Assembly: GCF_051650185.1 (NCBI RefSeq) | Contig: NZ_JBOFIN010000077.1 | Span: 1 to 64,000 of the forward strand | Direction: 5' to 3' | Source of the DNA: Scandinavium sp051650185 | GTDB lineage: Bacteria; Pseudomonadota; Gammaproteobacteria; Enterobacterales; Enterobacteriaceae | Length of the DNA: 64,000 bases | Shown: positions 16,915-25,212 of the stretch, one piece after another | Numbering within the stretch: the first letter of the stretch is position 1 | Layout of the letters: each line of letters begins with the position of its first letter | Program-made: the position numbers and the translations under genes | The notes under the pieces: model-generated | What the model saw: only the letters and a program-made list of their open reading frames with translations | The model's database searches: none | What the model was told of the DNA's origin: nothing

Positions 16915-18120
16915 TTATGGCGTGACGAGTGCCTGCCAGAGCGCAGTCAGCCCGGCCGTGAGCCCACCTCGCCAGCACAGCGCATCGTGTCCGCCGTCAA
17001 CCTGACGCCAGAAAAGCGGCTGCTGTGTCTGCTGTAGTTGGTGTAAGAGGGCCTGATTGGCCTGAAAGATAATCGGCTCACGCCGTCCGGCCTCAAGCCA
17101 GATACGCAAGCCCTGTGGTGAAACTTCACCACGAGAAAGTTTTTCGAGGATAACGCCGCCATGCCCTTCGCCGCGTTTCGGCCACCAGTAAGAGCCTGAC
17201 TGGCTGAGCACACAGCCAAACCGCTGCGGCCAGTTCAGCCCGGCAAACATGGCTGCTAAGCCACCGAAGCTCTGCCCGGCGACCACGGTGCGCTCCGCCT
17301 GCTCACTGAAAGGGGCGATACGTTGAATTTGCGGGAGAAGCTCCTGCTGAAGCGCCAGCCAGAAATCGGTGTTACAGGGCAGCTCTGCGCCGCGATGTGC
17401 CGTGTCGATGGCATCCACCAGCACATATACCGCAGCCGGAAGCTGCCCTTCACGAGTCAACCGGGCGAGCGGCGACCAGACGGGCATGCTTTCTGCCCAA
17501 AACTGGCCATCAAGCAGCAGCGCCATCGGCCGTTCTGCGGCCTCACCCGTGGTGTAGATCCACACTCTGCGCGAATTTCCAAGCCGCGGGCTTCGCCAGT
17601 GAATACAGACCGGTGGCGCGTATGGCACGTCAGGTAGATCCCAGCCGGGCTGAACAGGCGCATCGGGAAGCGAAAGCGCTGAAACCGCATGACCTCGCCC
17701 GCCCCGCCAGCTTTGTGCATTCAGCGGATCGGCTATCGCCCGGGGCAGAAGCTTTCGCCAGCCTTCGCGCAACAATGGGCGATCGGGCTTCTCGGTATGA
17801 AACAAAGAGGCATCAAAATCGTTTTCGGTCGTCACCGGGATGAAGCAGTAGCTCCCGCGCCAGGTAGCGGGCAGCGTCGTTTGCCACTGCCAGACGTCAG
17901 TGCCGGGCAGACGGAACAGCGTCTGCGGCACGGCATTCTGGTGATGATCGGTGACGCCAGTGATGTAAATCCACACTCGCCGGTGCGGCGACGTATTTTC
18001 CTTTCCGGCAGGATCACGCCAGTAAAACGTGACATGGCATTGGTCACCTTCCCTGTGCCACTGCGGCCCGTGGAGGATTTGCCACCACTCATCACTCCCT
18101 GTTACTGCCGTCTGCATCAC
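16915..18120 (-). CDS. fes: Enterobactin esterase Fes
   Basis: Fes is a cytoplasmic serine esterase that cleaves imported ferric enterobactin so that iron can be released. The 401-residue protein has an N-terminal Fes domain (TGVTDHH, VWQWQTTLPATWRGSYCFIP). A C-terminal alpha/beta-hydrolase domain follows, with nucleophile motif GQSFGG and catalytic-His region DGGHDALCW. No signal peptide is present. It heads fes-ybdZ-entF and is divergent from fepA. A second, exported Fes-like enzyme is encoded at 25198-26763. Confidence 0.96.
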   Translation of the reverse strand: MMQTAVTGSDEWWQILHGPQWHREGDQCHVTFYWRDPAGKENTSPHRRVWIYITGVTDHHQNAVPQTLFRLPGTDVWQWQTTLPATWRGSYCFIPVTTENDFDASLFHTEKPDRPLLREGWRKLLPRAIADPLNAQSWRGGRGHAVSALSLPDAPVQPGWDLPDVPYAPPVCIHWRSPRLGNSRRVWIYTTGEAAERPMALLLDGQFWAESMPVWSPLARLTREGQLPAAVYVLVDAIDTAHRGAELPCNTDFWLALQQELLPQIQRIAPFSEQAERTVVAGQSFGGLAAMFAGLNWPQRFGCVLSQSGSYWWPKRGEGHGGVILEKLSRGEVSPQGLRIWLEAGRREPIIFQANQALLHQLQQTQQPLFWRQVDGGHDALCWRGGLTAGLTALWQALVTP

Positions 18121-18163
18121 GTTAACCCCGTGTTTGCTGTGGAATTCTTTGTTACACGTTAAA

Positions 18164-18200
18164 AATTATTGATAATATTATTGATAACTATTTGCATTTG
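18164..18200. promoter_or_regulatory. Fur-binding region between fes and fepA
   Basis: ATTATTGATAATATTATTGATAACTATTTGCATTTGC contains overlapping GATAAT-like hexamers. It resembles the known E. coli fepA-fes Fur operator almost base for base in its right half. It should co-repress both divergent units. The call rests on visual comparison. Confidence 0.8.
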
Positions 18201-18254
18201 CAATAGCGTATTGACGCGCGTTTTTGACACACACAACTGCAAAGCAGGACGACA

Positions 18255-20480
18255 ATGAATAACAAGCTCAAATCTTTGGCCTTACTGGTCAATCTGGGGA
18301 TTTATGGGGTGGCGTTTCCATTGCACGCCGAAGGAACCACTGAGGAGAAAACCACAGCGAATGATGAAACGATGGTTGTCACCGCAGCTCAGCAGAACTT
18401 GCAGGCACCGGGCGTTTCCACCATTACCGCTGAGGAAATTCGTAAAAGACCTCCTGCTCGCGACGTCTCTGAAATTATTCGTACCATGCCAGGCGTAAAC
18501 CTGACCGGGAACTCCACCAGCGGCCAGCGCGGCAACAACCGCCAGATTGATATTCGCGGAATGGGCCCGGAAAACACCCTGATTTTGATTGACGGTAAGC
18601 CTGTCACCAGCCGTAACTCCGTGCGTCTGGGCTGGCGCGGCGAGCGTGATACCCGCGGCGATACAAGCTGGGTGCCGCCAGAAATGATTGAGCGCATTGA
18701 AGTCATTCGTGGCCCTGCTGCCGCCCGTTACGGCAACGGCGCGGCGGGCGGCGTGGTGAACATCATCACCAAAAAATCCAGCAATGAGTGGCACGGCTCC
18801 TGGGACACCTACATGAACCTGCCGGAGCACAAAGACGAAGGCTCCACCAAGCGCACCAACTTCAGCCTGACCGGCCCGATGGGCGGCGATTTTAGCTTCC
18901 GTCTGTACGGCAACCTCGATAAAACACAGGCCGATGCCTGGGATATCAACCAGGGCCATCAGTCCGAGCGTACCGGCATTTACCAGAACACCCTGCCGGC
19001 CGGGCGTGAAGGCGTTGAAAACAAAGACATCAACGGCCTGCTGCGCTGGGACTTCGCCCCGATGCAGTCTCTGGAACTGGAGGCCGGCTACAGCCGCCAG
19101 AACAACCTTTATGCGGGCGATACCCAGAACACCAACACCAACAATTTCGTCAAAGAAAACTATGGCAAAGAGACCAACCGCCTCTACCGCCAGAACTTCT
19201 CTCTGACCTGGAACGGCGGCTGGGATAACGGCCTGACCACCAGCAACTGGGTGCAATACGAGCACACCCGCAACTCGCGTAAAGGCGAAGGCCTGGCGGG
19301 CGGCACCGAGGGGATTTTCAATACCAATAAGTTCGTGGATATCGACCTCGACGATATCCTGCTGCACAGCGAAGTGAACATTCCCATCGATTTCGTCTTC
19401 AACCAGAACCTGACGCTCGGCACCGAGTGGAACCAGCAGAAGATGAAGGATAACGGCTCGAACACCCAGACCTTTATGGGCGGCACGATCCCAGGCTTCA
19501 GCAGTACCGGCCGCAGCCCTTACTCTCAGGCTGAAATCTTCTCGCTGTTTGCTGAAGACAATATCGAAGTCACCGACACCACCATGCTGACGCCAGCACT
19601 GCGTTACGATCATCACAGCATTGTGGGCGACAACTGGAGCCCGTCTCTGAATCTGTCACAAGGTCTGTGGGATGACTTCACGCTGAAAATGGGGATTGCC
19701 CGCGCCTATAAAGCACCAAGCCTGTATCAGACCAACCCGAACTACATTCTCTACAGCAAAGGCCAGGGCTGCTATGCCAGCGCCAGCGGCTGCTATCTGC
19801 AAGGCAATGACGACCTGAAGGCCGAAACCAGTATCAACAAAGAGATTGGACTGGAGTTCAAACGCGACGGCTGGCTGGCCGGGGCGACCTGGTTCCGCAA
19901 CGACTACCGCAACAAGATTGAAGCGGGCTACGCGTCGGTCTACACCAACGCCGCCGGCACCGATGTCTATAAGTGGGAAAACGTGCCGAAAGCCGTGGTT
20001 GAAGGCCTGGAAGGTACGCTGAATGTGCCGGTCACCGACACCGTGAACTGGACCAACAACATCACCTATATGCTGCAAAGTAAGAACAAGGAAACCGGCG
20101 ATCGTCTGTCGATCATTCCGGAATACACCCTGAACTCAACCCTGAGCTGGCAGGTGGTACAGGACTTCTCGGTGCAGTCGACCTTTACCTGGTACGGCAA
20201 ACAGCAGCCGAAGAAGTACAACTACAAAGGCCAACCGGCGACCGGCAGCGAACTCAACGAAGTTAGCCCGTACAGCATTGTTGGCCTGAGCGGCACCTGG
20301 GATGCGACGAAGTACGTCAGCCTGACGGCGGGTATCGACAACCTGTTCGATAAGCGCCACTGGCGCGCGGGTAACGCCCAGACCACTGGCGGCGCAACCG
20401 GGTATATGTACGGTGCGGGTGCTGAGACTTATAACGAGTCTGGTCGGACTTACTATTTGAGTGTGAATACGCACTTCTGA
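18255..20480 (+). CDS. fepA: Ferric-enterobactin outer-membrane receptor FepA
   Basis: FepA is the TonB-dependent receptor for ferric enterobactin. The 741-residue protein has a signal peptide ending near AFPLHA, then a TonB box (ETMVVTA). The plug domain (about 50-190) includes ERIEVIRGPAAARYGNGAAGGVVNIITK. A 22-strand barrel ends in YYLSVNTHF with the terminal aromatic residue needed for Bam assembly. It is followed by a repeat hairpin and entD, which may be co-transcribed. Confidence 0.97.
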   Translation: MNNKLKSLALLVNLGIYGVAFPLHAEGTTEEKTTANDETMVVTAAQQNLQAPGVSTITAEEIRKRPPARDVSEIIRTMPGVNLTGNSTSGQRGNNRQIDIRGMGPENTLILIDGKPVTSRNSVRLGWRGERDTRGDTSWVPPEMIERIEVIRGPAAARYGNGAAGGVVNIITKKSSNEWHGSWDTYMNLPEHKDEGSTKRTNFSLTGPMGGDFSFRLYGNLDKTQADAWDINQGHQSERTGIYQNTLPAGREGVENKDINGLLRWDFAPMQSLELEAGYSRQNNLYAGDTQNTNTNNFVKENYGKETNRLYRQNFSLTWNGGWDNGLTTSNWVQYEHTRNSRKGEGLAGGTEGIFNTNKFVDIDLDDILLHSEVNIPIDFVFNQNLTLGTEWNQQKMKDNGSNTQTFMGGTIPGFSSTGRSPYSQAEIFSLFAEDNIEVTDTTMLTPALRYDHHSIVGDNWSPSLNLSQGLWDDFTLKMGIARAYKAPSLYQTNPNYILYSKGQGCYASASGCYLQGNDDLKAETSINKEIGLEFKRDGWLAGATWFRNDYRNKIEAGYASVYTNAAGTDVYKWENVPKAVVEGLEGTLNVPVTDTVNWTNNITYMLQSKNKETGDRLSIIPEYTLNSTLSWQVVQDFSVQSTFTWYGKQQPKKYNYKGQPATGSELNEVSPYSIVGLSGTWDATKYVSLTAGIDNLFDKRHWRAGNAQTTGGATGYMYGAGAETYNESGRTYYLSVNTHF

Positions 20481-20493
20481 TCCGGAGACTAAC

Positions 20494-20517
20494 CCCCTCT
20501 CCCTCAAGGGAGAGGGG
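20494..20517. repeat. GC-rich hairpin repeat between fepA and entD
   Basis: CCCCTCTCCC (20494-20503) pairs perfectly with GGGAGAGGGG (20508-20517) around a TCAA loop. The core 16-mer is shared with the repeat near position 109. The hairpin sits 14 bases after the fepA stop. Only a short TTACT follows, so it may attenuate rather than fully stop transcription into entD. Confidence 0.7.
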
Positions 20518-20526
20518 TTACTCACT

Positions 20527-21189
20527 ATGAATATCGAGCACACTCCCTTTCCATTCGCCCACCTAACCCTGCATCGAATCGACTTCCAGCCTGTTACTTT
20601 CACCGAAACAGATCTCCTGTGGCTGCCGCATCACGGCAAGCTTTCGCACTCGGGAAGAAAGCGTAAAGCTGAACACCTTGCCGGGCGATTAGCGGCATTT
20701 TATGCCTTGCGGGAACAGGGCATCAGGCACATTCCCGATATCGGCGAGCAGCGCCAGCCACTCTGGCCTGAAGGTTGGTGTGGCAGCATCAGCCATGGTG
20801 GAAACACGGCGCTGGCCGTGGTGAGCAGAAGCCCGGTTGGAATCGATATTGAAGAGATTTTTACGCCAGCGCTGTGCGCTGAGATTGCCTCTGGCGTTAT
20901 CTGTGATGCTGAAGAGCCGATTCTGCGAACCAGTAACCTGCCCTTCCCTTTAGCGCTGACGCTCGCTTTCAGCGCAAAAGAAAGCCTGTTCAAAGCGCTC
21001 TCTTCTGCAACCTCCGGAATGCCAGGTTTTGCCAGCGCGCAAATCATTGGCCTGAACGAACGAATGATCACCCTGAAAACGACAGCTGCGCTCTCTCCGG
21101 AGCTTGACGGAGAGTGTCACTCGCTCGTCTGGCATCAATGGGATCAGCAGGTCGTGACGCTACTGGCGAAAACTTTCCAGCTTACGTAG
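20527..21189 (+). CDS. entD: Enterobactin synthase phosphopantetheinyl transferase
   Basis: EntD attaches the 4'-phosphopantetheine arm of coenzyme A to the carrier domains of EntB and EntF. The 220-residue protein carries the Mg-binding GIDIEEIF motif and the FSAKESLFKAL motif of the Sfp/EntD family, plus the N-terminal KLSHSGRKRKAEHLAGR segment. It is slightly longer than E. coli EntD. Its last 30 bases overlap the 3' end of the convergent acetyltransferase gene. Confidence 0.95.
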   Translation: MNIEHTPFPFAHLTLHRIDFQPVTFTETDLLWLPHHGKLSHSGRKRKAEHLAGRLAAFYALREQGIRHIPDIGEQRQPLWPEGWCGSISHGGNTALAVVSRSPVGIDIEEIFTPALCAEIASGVICDAEEPILRTSNLPFPLALTLAFSAKESLFKALSSATSGMPGFASAQIIGLNERMITLKTTAALSPELDGECHSLVWHQWDQQVVTLLAKTFQLT

Positions 21190-21861
21190 CTGCTGGCCTT
21201 GTTGATCAAAATTAGCGGGCGCAAGCCACGCCTGCAGCGCTTTATCAATGTCCGGCCATTCACCGTCGATTATCGACAGCCAGTCGCTGTCGCGGTTGCG
21301 CCCTTTACGAACCATACGCTGTCGAAAGCGCCCTTCGAAGGTGAAACCCATACGCTCTGCGGCTTTGCGGGAGGCGGTGTTGAGGGAATCACACTTCCAT
21401 TCCACACGGCGGTAGCCGCAGGCAAAGGCTTCTTTGAGTAACAGCCATACCGCTTCCGTACTCAAGGTGCTGCGTTTCATTCGTACTGACCAACTGACGT
21501 GACCGATTTCAACAGTGCCGTGCGTCTGGTCGATAGCCATCAGGCACACCACGCCCACGGCGCGATCCGAATCCCGATCAATGACAGCGAACGGCACCAA
21601 CCCTGAATCGTCGACTTTTGCCTGCAGCCAGGCGTGGGCGGCGGCAACGGTTGCCGGGCGCTCGCTGCCAAGCCATGTCCAGTCGCGATCGTCGCCCACC
21701 TGAGCAAAGGCATCAAAAAGATCGGCGGCATGCTGGCTCGCATTCAGCGGTTGCAGCTGACAGCTTCGCCCCGTCAGCACTTTTCTGGCCAGTGTTTCTG
21801 CCCCCTTCCAGTCAGGAACCCGATCGCCAACCCATTGCCCGTATTCATTCAGCTCTGCCAC
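21160..21861 (-). CDS. GNAT-family N-acetyltransferase (RimJ/RimL type)
   Basis: This 233-residue protein resembles RimJ/RimL-type GNAT acetyltransferases that use acetyl-CoA. The acetyl-CoA fold runs from about residue 30 to 195. Its typical segments are FAVIDRDSDRAVGVVCL, VEIGHVSWSV and VEWKCDSLNTASRKAAERMGFTFEGRFRQ. The GTG start at 21861 is preceded by AGGGGG. The substrate is unknown. The gene is absent from this position in E. coli K-12 and overlaps entD tail to tail. Confidence 0.8.
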   Translation of the reverse strand: MAELNEYGQWVGDRVPDWKGAETLARKVLTGRSCQLQPLNASQHAADLFDAFAQVGDDRDWTWLGSERPATVAAAHAWLQAKVDDSGLVPFAVIDRDSDRAVGVVCLMAIDQTHGTVEIGHVSWSVRMKRSTLSTEAVWLLLKEAFACGYRRVEWKCDSLNTASRKAAERMGFTFEGRFRQRMVRKGRNRDSDWLSIIDGEWPDIDKALQAWLAPANFDQQGQQLRKLESFRQ

Positions 21862-21989
21862 GTCATCCCCCTTTTAACATTTCTCCACGTTATAGCACGC
21901 CGCCAGAAACGAGGTTAAAGCCGCCAGACCACCACATAGCCCATATCACCACCAAAAGAAACATTAACCGAATCAAAAACCAGATATAA

Positions 21990-22002
21990 CCGAATTATTC
22001 GG
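21990..22002. promoter_or_regulatory. Palindrome upstream of the AbgT-type transporter
   Basis: CCGAATTATTCGG is a perfect 13-base palindrome in the 278-base gap between the divergent acetyltransferase and transporter genes. A related half-site CCGAATC lies at 21968-21974. It could be an operator, but no regulator is recognisable nearby. The rest of the gap holds no gene. Confidence 0.35.
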
Positions 22003-22139
22003 AATCATACTCTGCAAACGAGATCAAAATCGGCTTTAATGACGAAAAATGACGTGTCACCCGGTCACAGAGTCTCTATTATCTCCCCTTGATACATTTA
22101 GCAATGAAATGAAACATCAAGTCGGTTGAGAGGGGACCT

Positions 22140-23702
22140 ATGAATACACTGACAAGGACAAAAAAGGATGGGCAGGAAAGTCGCCTGATGAGCGGCTTCC
22201 TCAATGCCATTGAAAAAGCGGGCAACCGTCTGCCTGAGCCCGCCCTTATTTTCTTCTATTTTTTACTCGCGGTAATGGGCCTTTCTGCCGTGCTGTCGAT
22301 GGTCGAGTTCGACATCGTGAACCCGGTCAATCAGCAAACGGTGCAGATCAATAACCTGCTGTCTGCCGAAGCGTTGACCAATACGCTCGCCAACATGGTC
22401 ACGACGTTCACCGGTTTTGCGCCACTCGGGATCGTGCTGGTTGCGATGCTGGGGGTTGGCGTGGCCGAGAGCTCTGGCTTTATCAACGTCGCGCTGAAAA
22501 AGATGCTGCGCGTGACGCCGAAAAAACTGCTGACGCCGATGCTGATTTTTGTCGCGATGTTCAGCCATGTCGCCGCTGATGCGGGCTATGTTCTGGTGAT
22601 CCCGCTTGGCGCCATCATCTTTATGTCTGCGGGTCGTCATCCCCTGGTCGGTATTGCTGCTGCGTTCTCCGGCGTGTCCGGCGGTTTTGCCGCCAATATG
22701 GTGCCGACTGGCAACGATGCACTGCTTCAGGGCTTCACGCAGGCTGCCGCACAATTGCTCGACAGTACTTACACGGTCAATACGCTTTGCAATCTGTTCT
22801 TCGGCATCGCTTCTTCCATCGTGATTACGCTGGTCGGTTGGTGGGTAACGGAACGCATCGTTGAGCCGCGCGTGAGCAAGATGACCATCGACGGTGATTT
22901 TAAGCACGACGAAGATATGTCTCACGTCAGCGACCAGGAAAGTCGTGCATTTACCCGCGCCGGGCTGGTGATGATCCTCGGCCTGGTGGCCCTTGCGGCT
23001 GCGGCCTGGCCTGAAGGGTCAATGCTGCGTAGCACCGATGGCTCTCTGACCGCTTACAGCGCGCCGATCATGAAATCCATCGTGCCGCTGATTTTCCTGA
23101 TCTTCATTATTCCAGGCATTGTCTTTGGCTTCGCCTCCGGCACGTTTAAAACCGGGAAAGACGTTATTGGCGCGATGAACGACTCCATGAGCAAGATGGG
23201 CTCCTACATGGTGATGGCGTTCTTCTGCGCGATGTTCATCAAGGCATTCAGCGATTCCAACATCGGCACGCTGGTTGCGCTGGCAGGAGCCGATGGCCTG
23301 AAAGCGATGGCGCTGCCGGGAGAAGCCACCATTATTGGGATGATTGTCCTGACGGCGGTGGTCAATCTGCTGATCGGTTCCGCTTCAGCGAAATGGGCAT
23401 TGCTGTCACCGATTATGGTGCCGATGCTGATGGCGGTAGGCATTTCACCTGAACTGACCCAGGCCGCCTTCCGTATTGGTGACTCCAGTACCAACATCAT
23501 CACGCCGCTGATGGTCTTCTTCCCGCTGGTCGTGGTGTATTGCCAGCGTTATGTGAAAGGCGCAGGGGTCGGCACATTAGTGTCGATGATGATGCCTTAC
23601 TCCATCGCCTTCTTTATCACCTGGAGCCTGTTCCTGTTGGCATGGTGGGGGCTGGGGATGCCGCTCGGCGTCGCCGCACCGTACACCTGGTCTGCGGGCT
23701 AA
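22140..23702 (+). CDS. AbgT-family transporter
   Basis: This 520-residue inner-membrane protein belongs to the AbgT family, named for E. coli AbgT, which takes up p-aminobenzoyl-glutamate. Several members elsewhere act as sulfonamide efflux pumps. It has about 12 hydrophobic segments, the conserved N-terminal MSGFLNAIEKAGNRLPEPALIFFY, and GNDALLQGFTQ and GDSSTNIITPLMVFFP segments. The ATG at 22140 has GAGAGGGG upstream. No abgA/abgB hydrolase genes are adjacent, so the substrate and direction of transport are open. It is inserted between entD and ybdK relative to E. coli. Confidence 0.85.
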   Translation: MNTLTRTKKDGQESRLMSGFLNAIEKAGNRLPEPALIFFYFLLAVMGLSAVLSMVEFDIVNPVNQQTVQINNLLSAEALTNTLANMVTTFTGFAPLGIVLVAMLGVGVAESSGFINVALKKMLRVTPKKLLTPMLIFVAMFSHVAADAGYVLVIPLGAIIFMSAGRHPLVGIAAAFSGVSGGFAANMVPTGNDALLQGFTQAAAQLLDSTYTVNTLCNLFFGIASSIVITLVGWWVTERIVEPRVSKMTIDGDFKHDEDMSHVSDQESRAFTRAGLVMILGLVALAAAAWPEGSMLRSTDGSLTAYSAPIMKSIVPLIFLIFIIPGIVFGFASGTFKTGKDVIGAMNDSMSKMGSYMVMAFFCAMFIKAFSDSNIGTLVALAGADGLKAMALPGEATIIGMIVLTAVVNLLIGSASAKWALLSPIMVPMLMAVGISPELTQAAFRIGDSSTNIITPLMVFFPLVVVYCQRYVKGAGVGTLVSMMMPYSIAFFITWSLFLLAWWGLGMPLGVAAPYTWSAG

Positions 23703-23712
23703 TTCACCTTCC

Positions 23713-23743
23713 CTTCCCCGGTTCGGTTTCCCGGCCGGGGAAG
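23713..23743 (+). terminator. Possible terminator hairpin after the AbgT-type gene
   Basis: CTTCCCCGG (23713-23721) pairs with CCGGGGAAG (23735-23743), starting 11 bases after the stop codon. There is no U-tract, so it may act only weakly. Confidence 0.4.
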
Positions 23744-23804
23744 TGGCGCAGATGGCTGAGCGCGACAATACTGTTCAGACCTCCCTCCACGCGCCGAGAT
23801 GCCC

Positions 23805-24920
23805 ATGCCGCTCCCCGATTTCCACGTTTCCACCCCGTTTACCTTAGGCATTGAACTGGAATTGCAGGTTGTGAATCCGCCGGGCTTTGACCTGAGCCAG
23901 GACTCTTCTGCACTGATTGCGCAGATACGAGAAGCGGTCACCGCAGGTGAAATCAAGCACGACATCACCGAAAGCATGCTGGAGATTGCGACGGGCGTTT
24001 GTGAGGATATCCACCAGGCCAGCTCGCAGTTTTCCGCCATTCGCCAGACGGTCCTGGAAGCGGCTTCTCGTCAGCATGTGCAAATCTGTGGTGGTGGCAC
24101 CCACCCGTTTCAGAAATGGCAACGCCAGGAAGTGTGCGATAACGAGCGTTATCTGCGGACGCTGGAGCAGTTTGGTTATCTGATCCAGCAGGCAACGGTT
24201 TTCGGCCAGCATGTTCACGTAGGGTGTTCGAACGGTGATGACGCGATTTATCTGCTGCACGGGCTTTCGCGCTTTGTCCCTCATTTTATCGCGCTGAGTG
24301 CAGCCTCCCCGTACCTTCAGGGCGCTGACAGCAAGTTTGCCTCTTCGCGCCTCAACGTTTTTTCCGCGTTTCCCGACATGGGGCCCATGCCCTGGGTGAC
24401 GAACTGGCAGGAGTTTGAAGGGTTGTTCCGTCGGCTAAGCTACACCAGCATGATTGACAGCATTAAAGATTTGCACTGGGACATTCGCCCCAGTCCGCAT
24501 TTTGGCACGGTGGAAGTCCGCGTGATGGATACGCCGCTAACCCTGGGTCACGCGGTCAACATTGCCGGGCTGATTCAGGCCACCGCCCGCTGGCTGCTCG
24601 AAACCCGGCCCTTTAAGCATCAGGAACGCGATTACCTGCTGTATAAATTTAACCGTTTTCAGGCCTGCCGATATGGGCTGGAAGGCGTTCTGACCGATGT
24701 TCATAGCGGAGAGCAACGAACGCTTACCGAGGACATCCAACGTCTGCTGGACACCGTTGCACCGTGGGCCGAAATGCACCAGGCAGGCAGCGCCATCGAT
24801 GCCCTTTCTCTGTTGGTAAAACAAGGTCATAGCGAGGCCGATAAGATGAGAGCGTTTATCGCCGGAGGGGGATCGCTGATTTCACTGGTGGAAAAACACT
24901 GCGAGATTTGGGCCGCCTGA
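23805..24920 (+). CDS. ybdK: Carboxylate-amine ligase YbdK (GCS2 family)
   Basis: YbdK is a glutamate-cysteine-ligase type 2 family enzyme. The E. coli protein has weak gamma-glutamyl-cysteine ligase activity and its true substrate is unclear. The 371-residue protein closely matches E. coli, with GIELELQVV, DITESMLE, CGGGTHPF and HVHVGC segments that line the ATP and acid sites. The ATG at 23805 gives the family start MPLPDFHVS; another ATG two codons upstream is possible. It lies in E. coli-like synteny before ybdJ. Confidence 0.92.
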   Translation: MPLPDFHVSTPFTLGIELELQVVNPPGFDLSQDSSALIAQIREAVTAGEIKHDITESMLEIATGVCEDIHQASSQFSAIRQTVLEAASRQHVQICGGGTHPFQKWQRQEVCDNERYLRTLEQFGYLIQQATVFGQHVHVGCSNGDDAIYLLHGLSRFVPHFIALSAASPYLQGADSKFASSRLNVFSAFPDMGPMPWVTNWQEFEGLFRRLSYTSMIDSIKDLHWDIRPSPHFGTVEVRVMDTPLTLGHAVNIAGLIQATARWLLETRPFKHQERDYLLYKFNRFQACRYGLEGVLTDVHSGEQRTLTEDIQRLLDTVAPWAEMHQAGSAIDALSLLVKQGHSEADKMRAFIAGGGSLISLVEKHCEIWAA

Positions 24921-24963
24921 GGCAGGAACTTGAGGTATCATCAGGCATCATTTTTGACTGACA

Positions 24964-25212
24964 ATGAACATTATGCTCGACTCCCTGATCACCGCCGGTG
25001 GCATTTTACTGATGGCGTTTCTCTCCTGCCTGCTGCTGCCCGCCCCTTCCCTGGGGCTGACAGTGGCGCAAAATATAGTGACGGTTTTCCACCTGATGGA
25101 TTTGAACCAGCTTTATACGCTGCTGTTTTGCGTCTGGTTCCTGGCCCTTGGCGCGATTGAGTTTTTCGTCATTCGTTACGTCTGGCGGCGCTGGCTGTCA
25201 CCTTCTCGCTAA
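24964..25212 (+). CDS. ybdJ: Small membrane protein YbdJ (DUF1158)
   Basis: This 82-residue protein matches E. coli YbdJ in length and in the shared core GGILLMAFLSCLLLPAP and HLMDLNQLYTLLF. Two hydrophobic helices suggest an inner-membrane protein, and the C-terminus is basic. Its function is not known. It follows ybdK by 43 bases. Its last 15 bases overlap the 3' end of the convergent esterase gene. Confidence 0.88.
   Translation: MNIMLDSLITAGGILLMAFLSCLLLPAPSLGLTVAQNIVTVFHLMDLNQLYTLLFCVWFLALGAIEFFVIRYVWRRWLSPSR

Noticed and set aside
18282..19616. 444-codon open frame antisense to fepA
   Set aside because: It is a shadow of the GC-rich fepA coding sequence, with no family resemblance and no ribosome site.
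21862..24963. Search for a hokE/sokE-type toxin locus between entD and ybdJ
   Set aside because: No short Hok-like membrane peptide frame or associated antisense promoter was recognisable.
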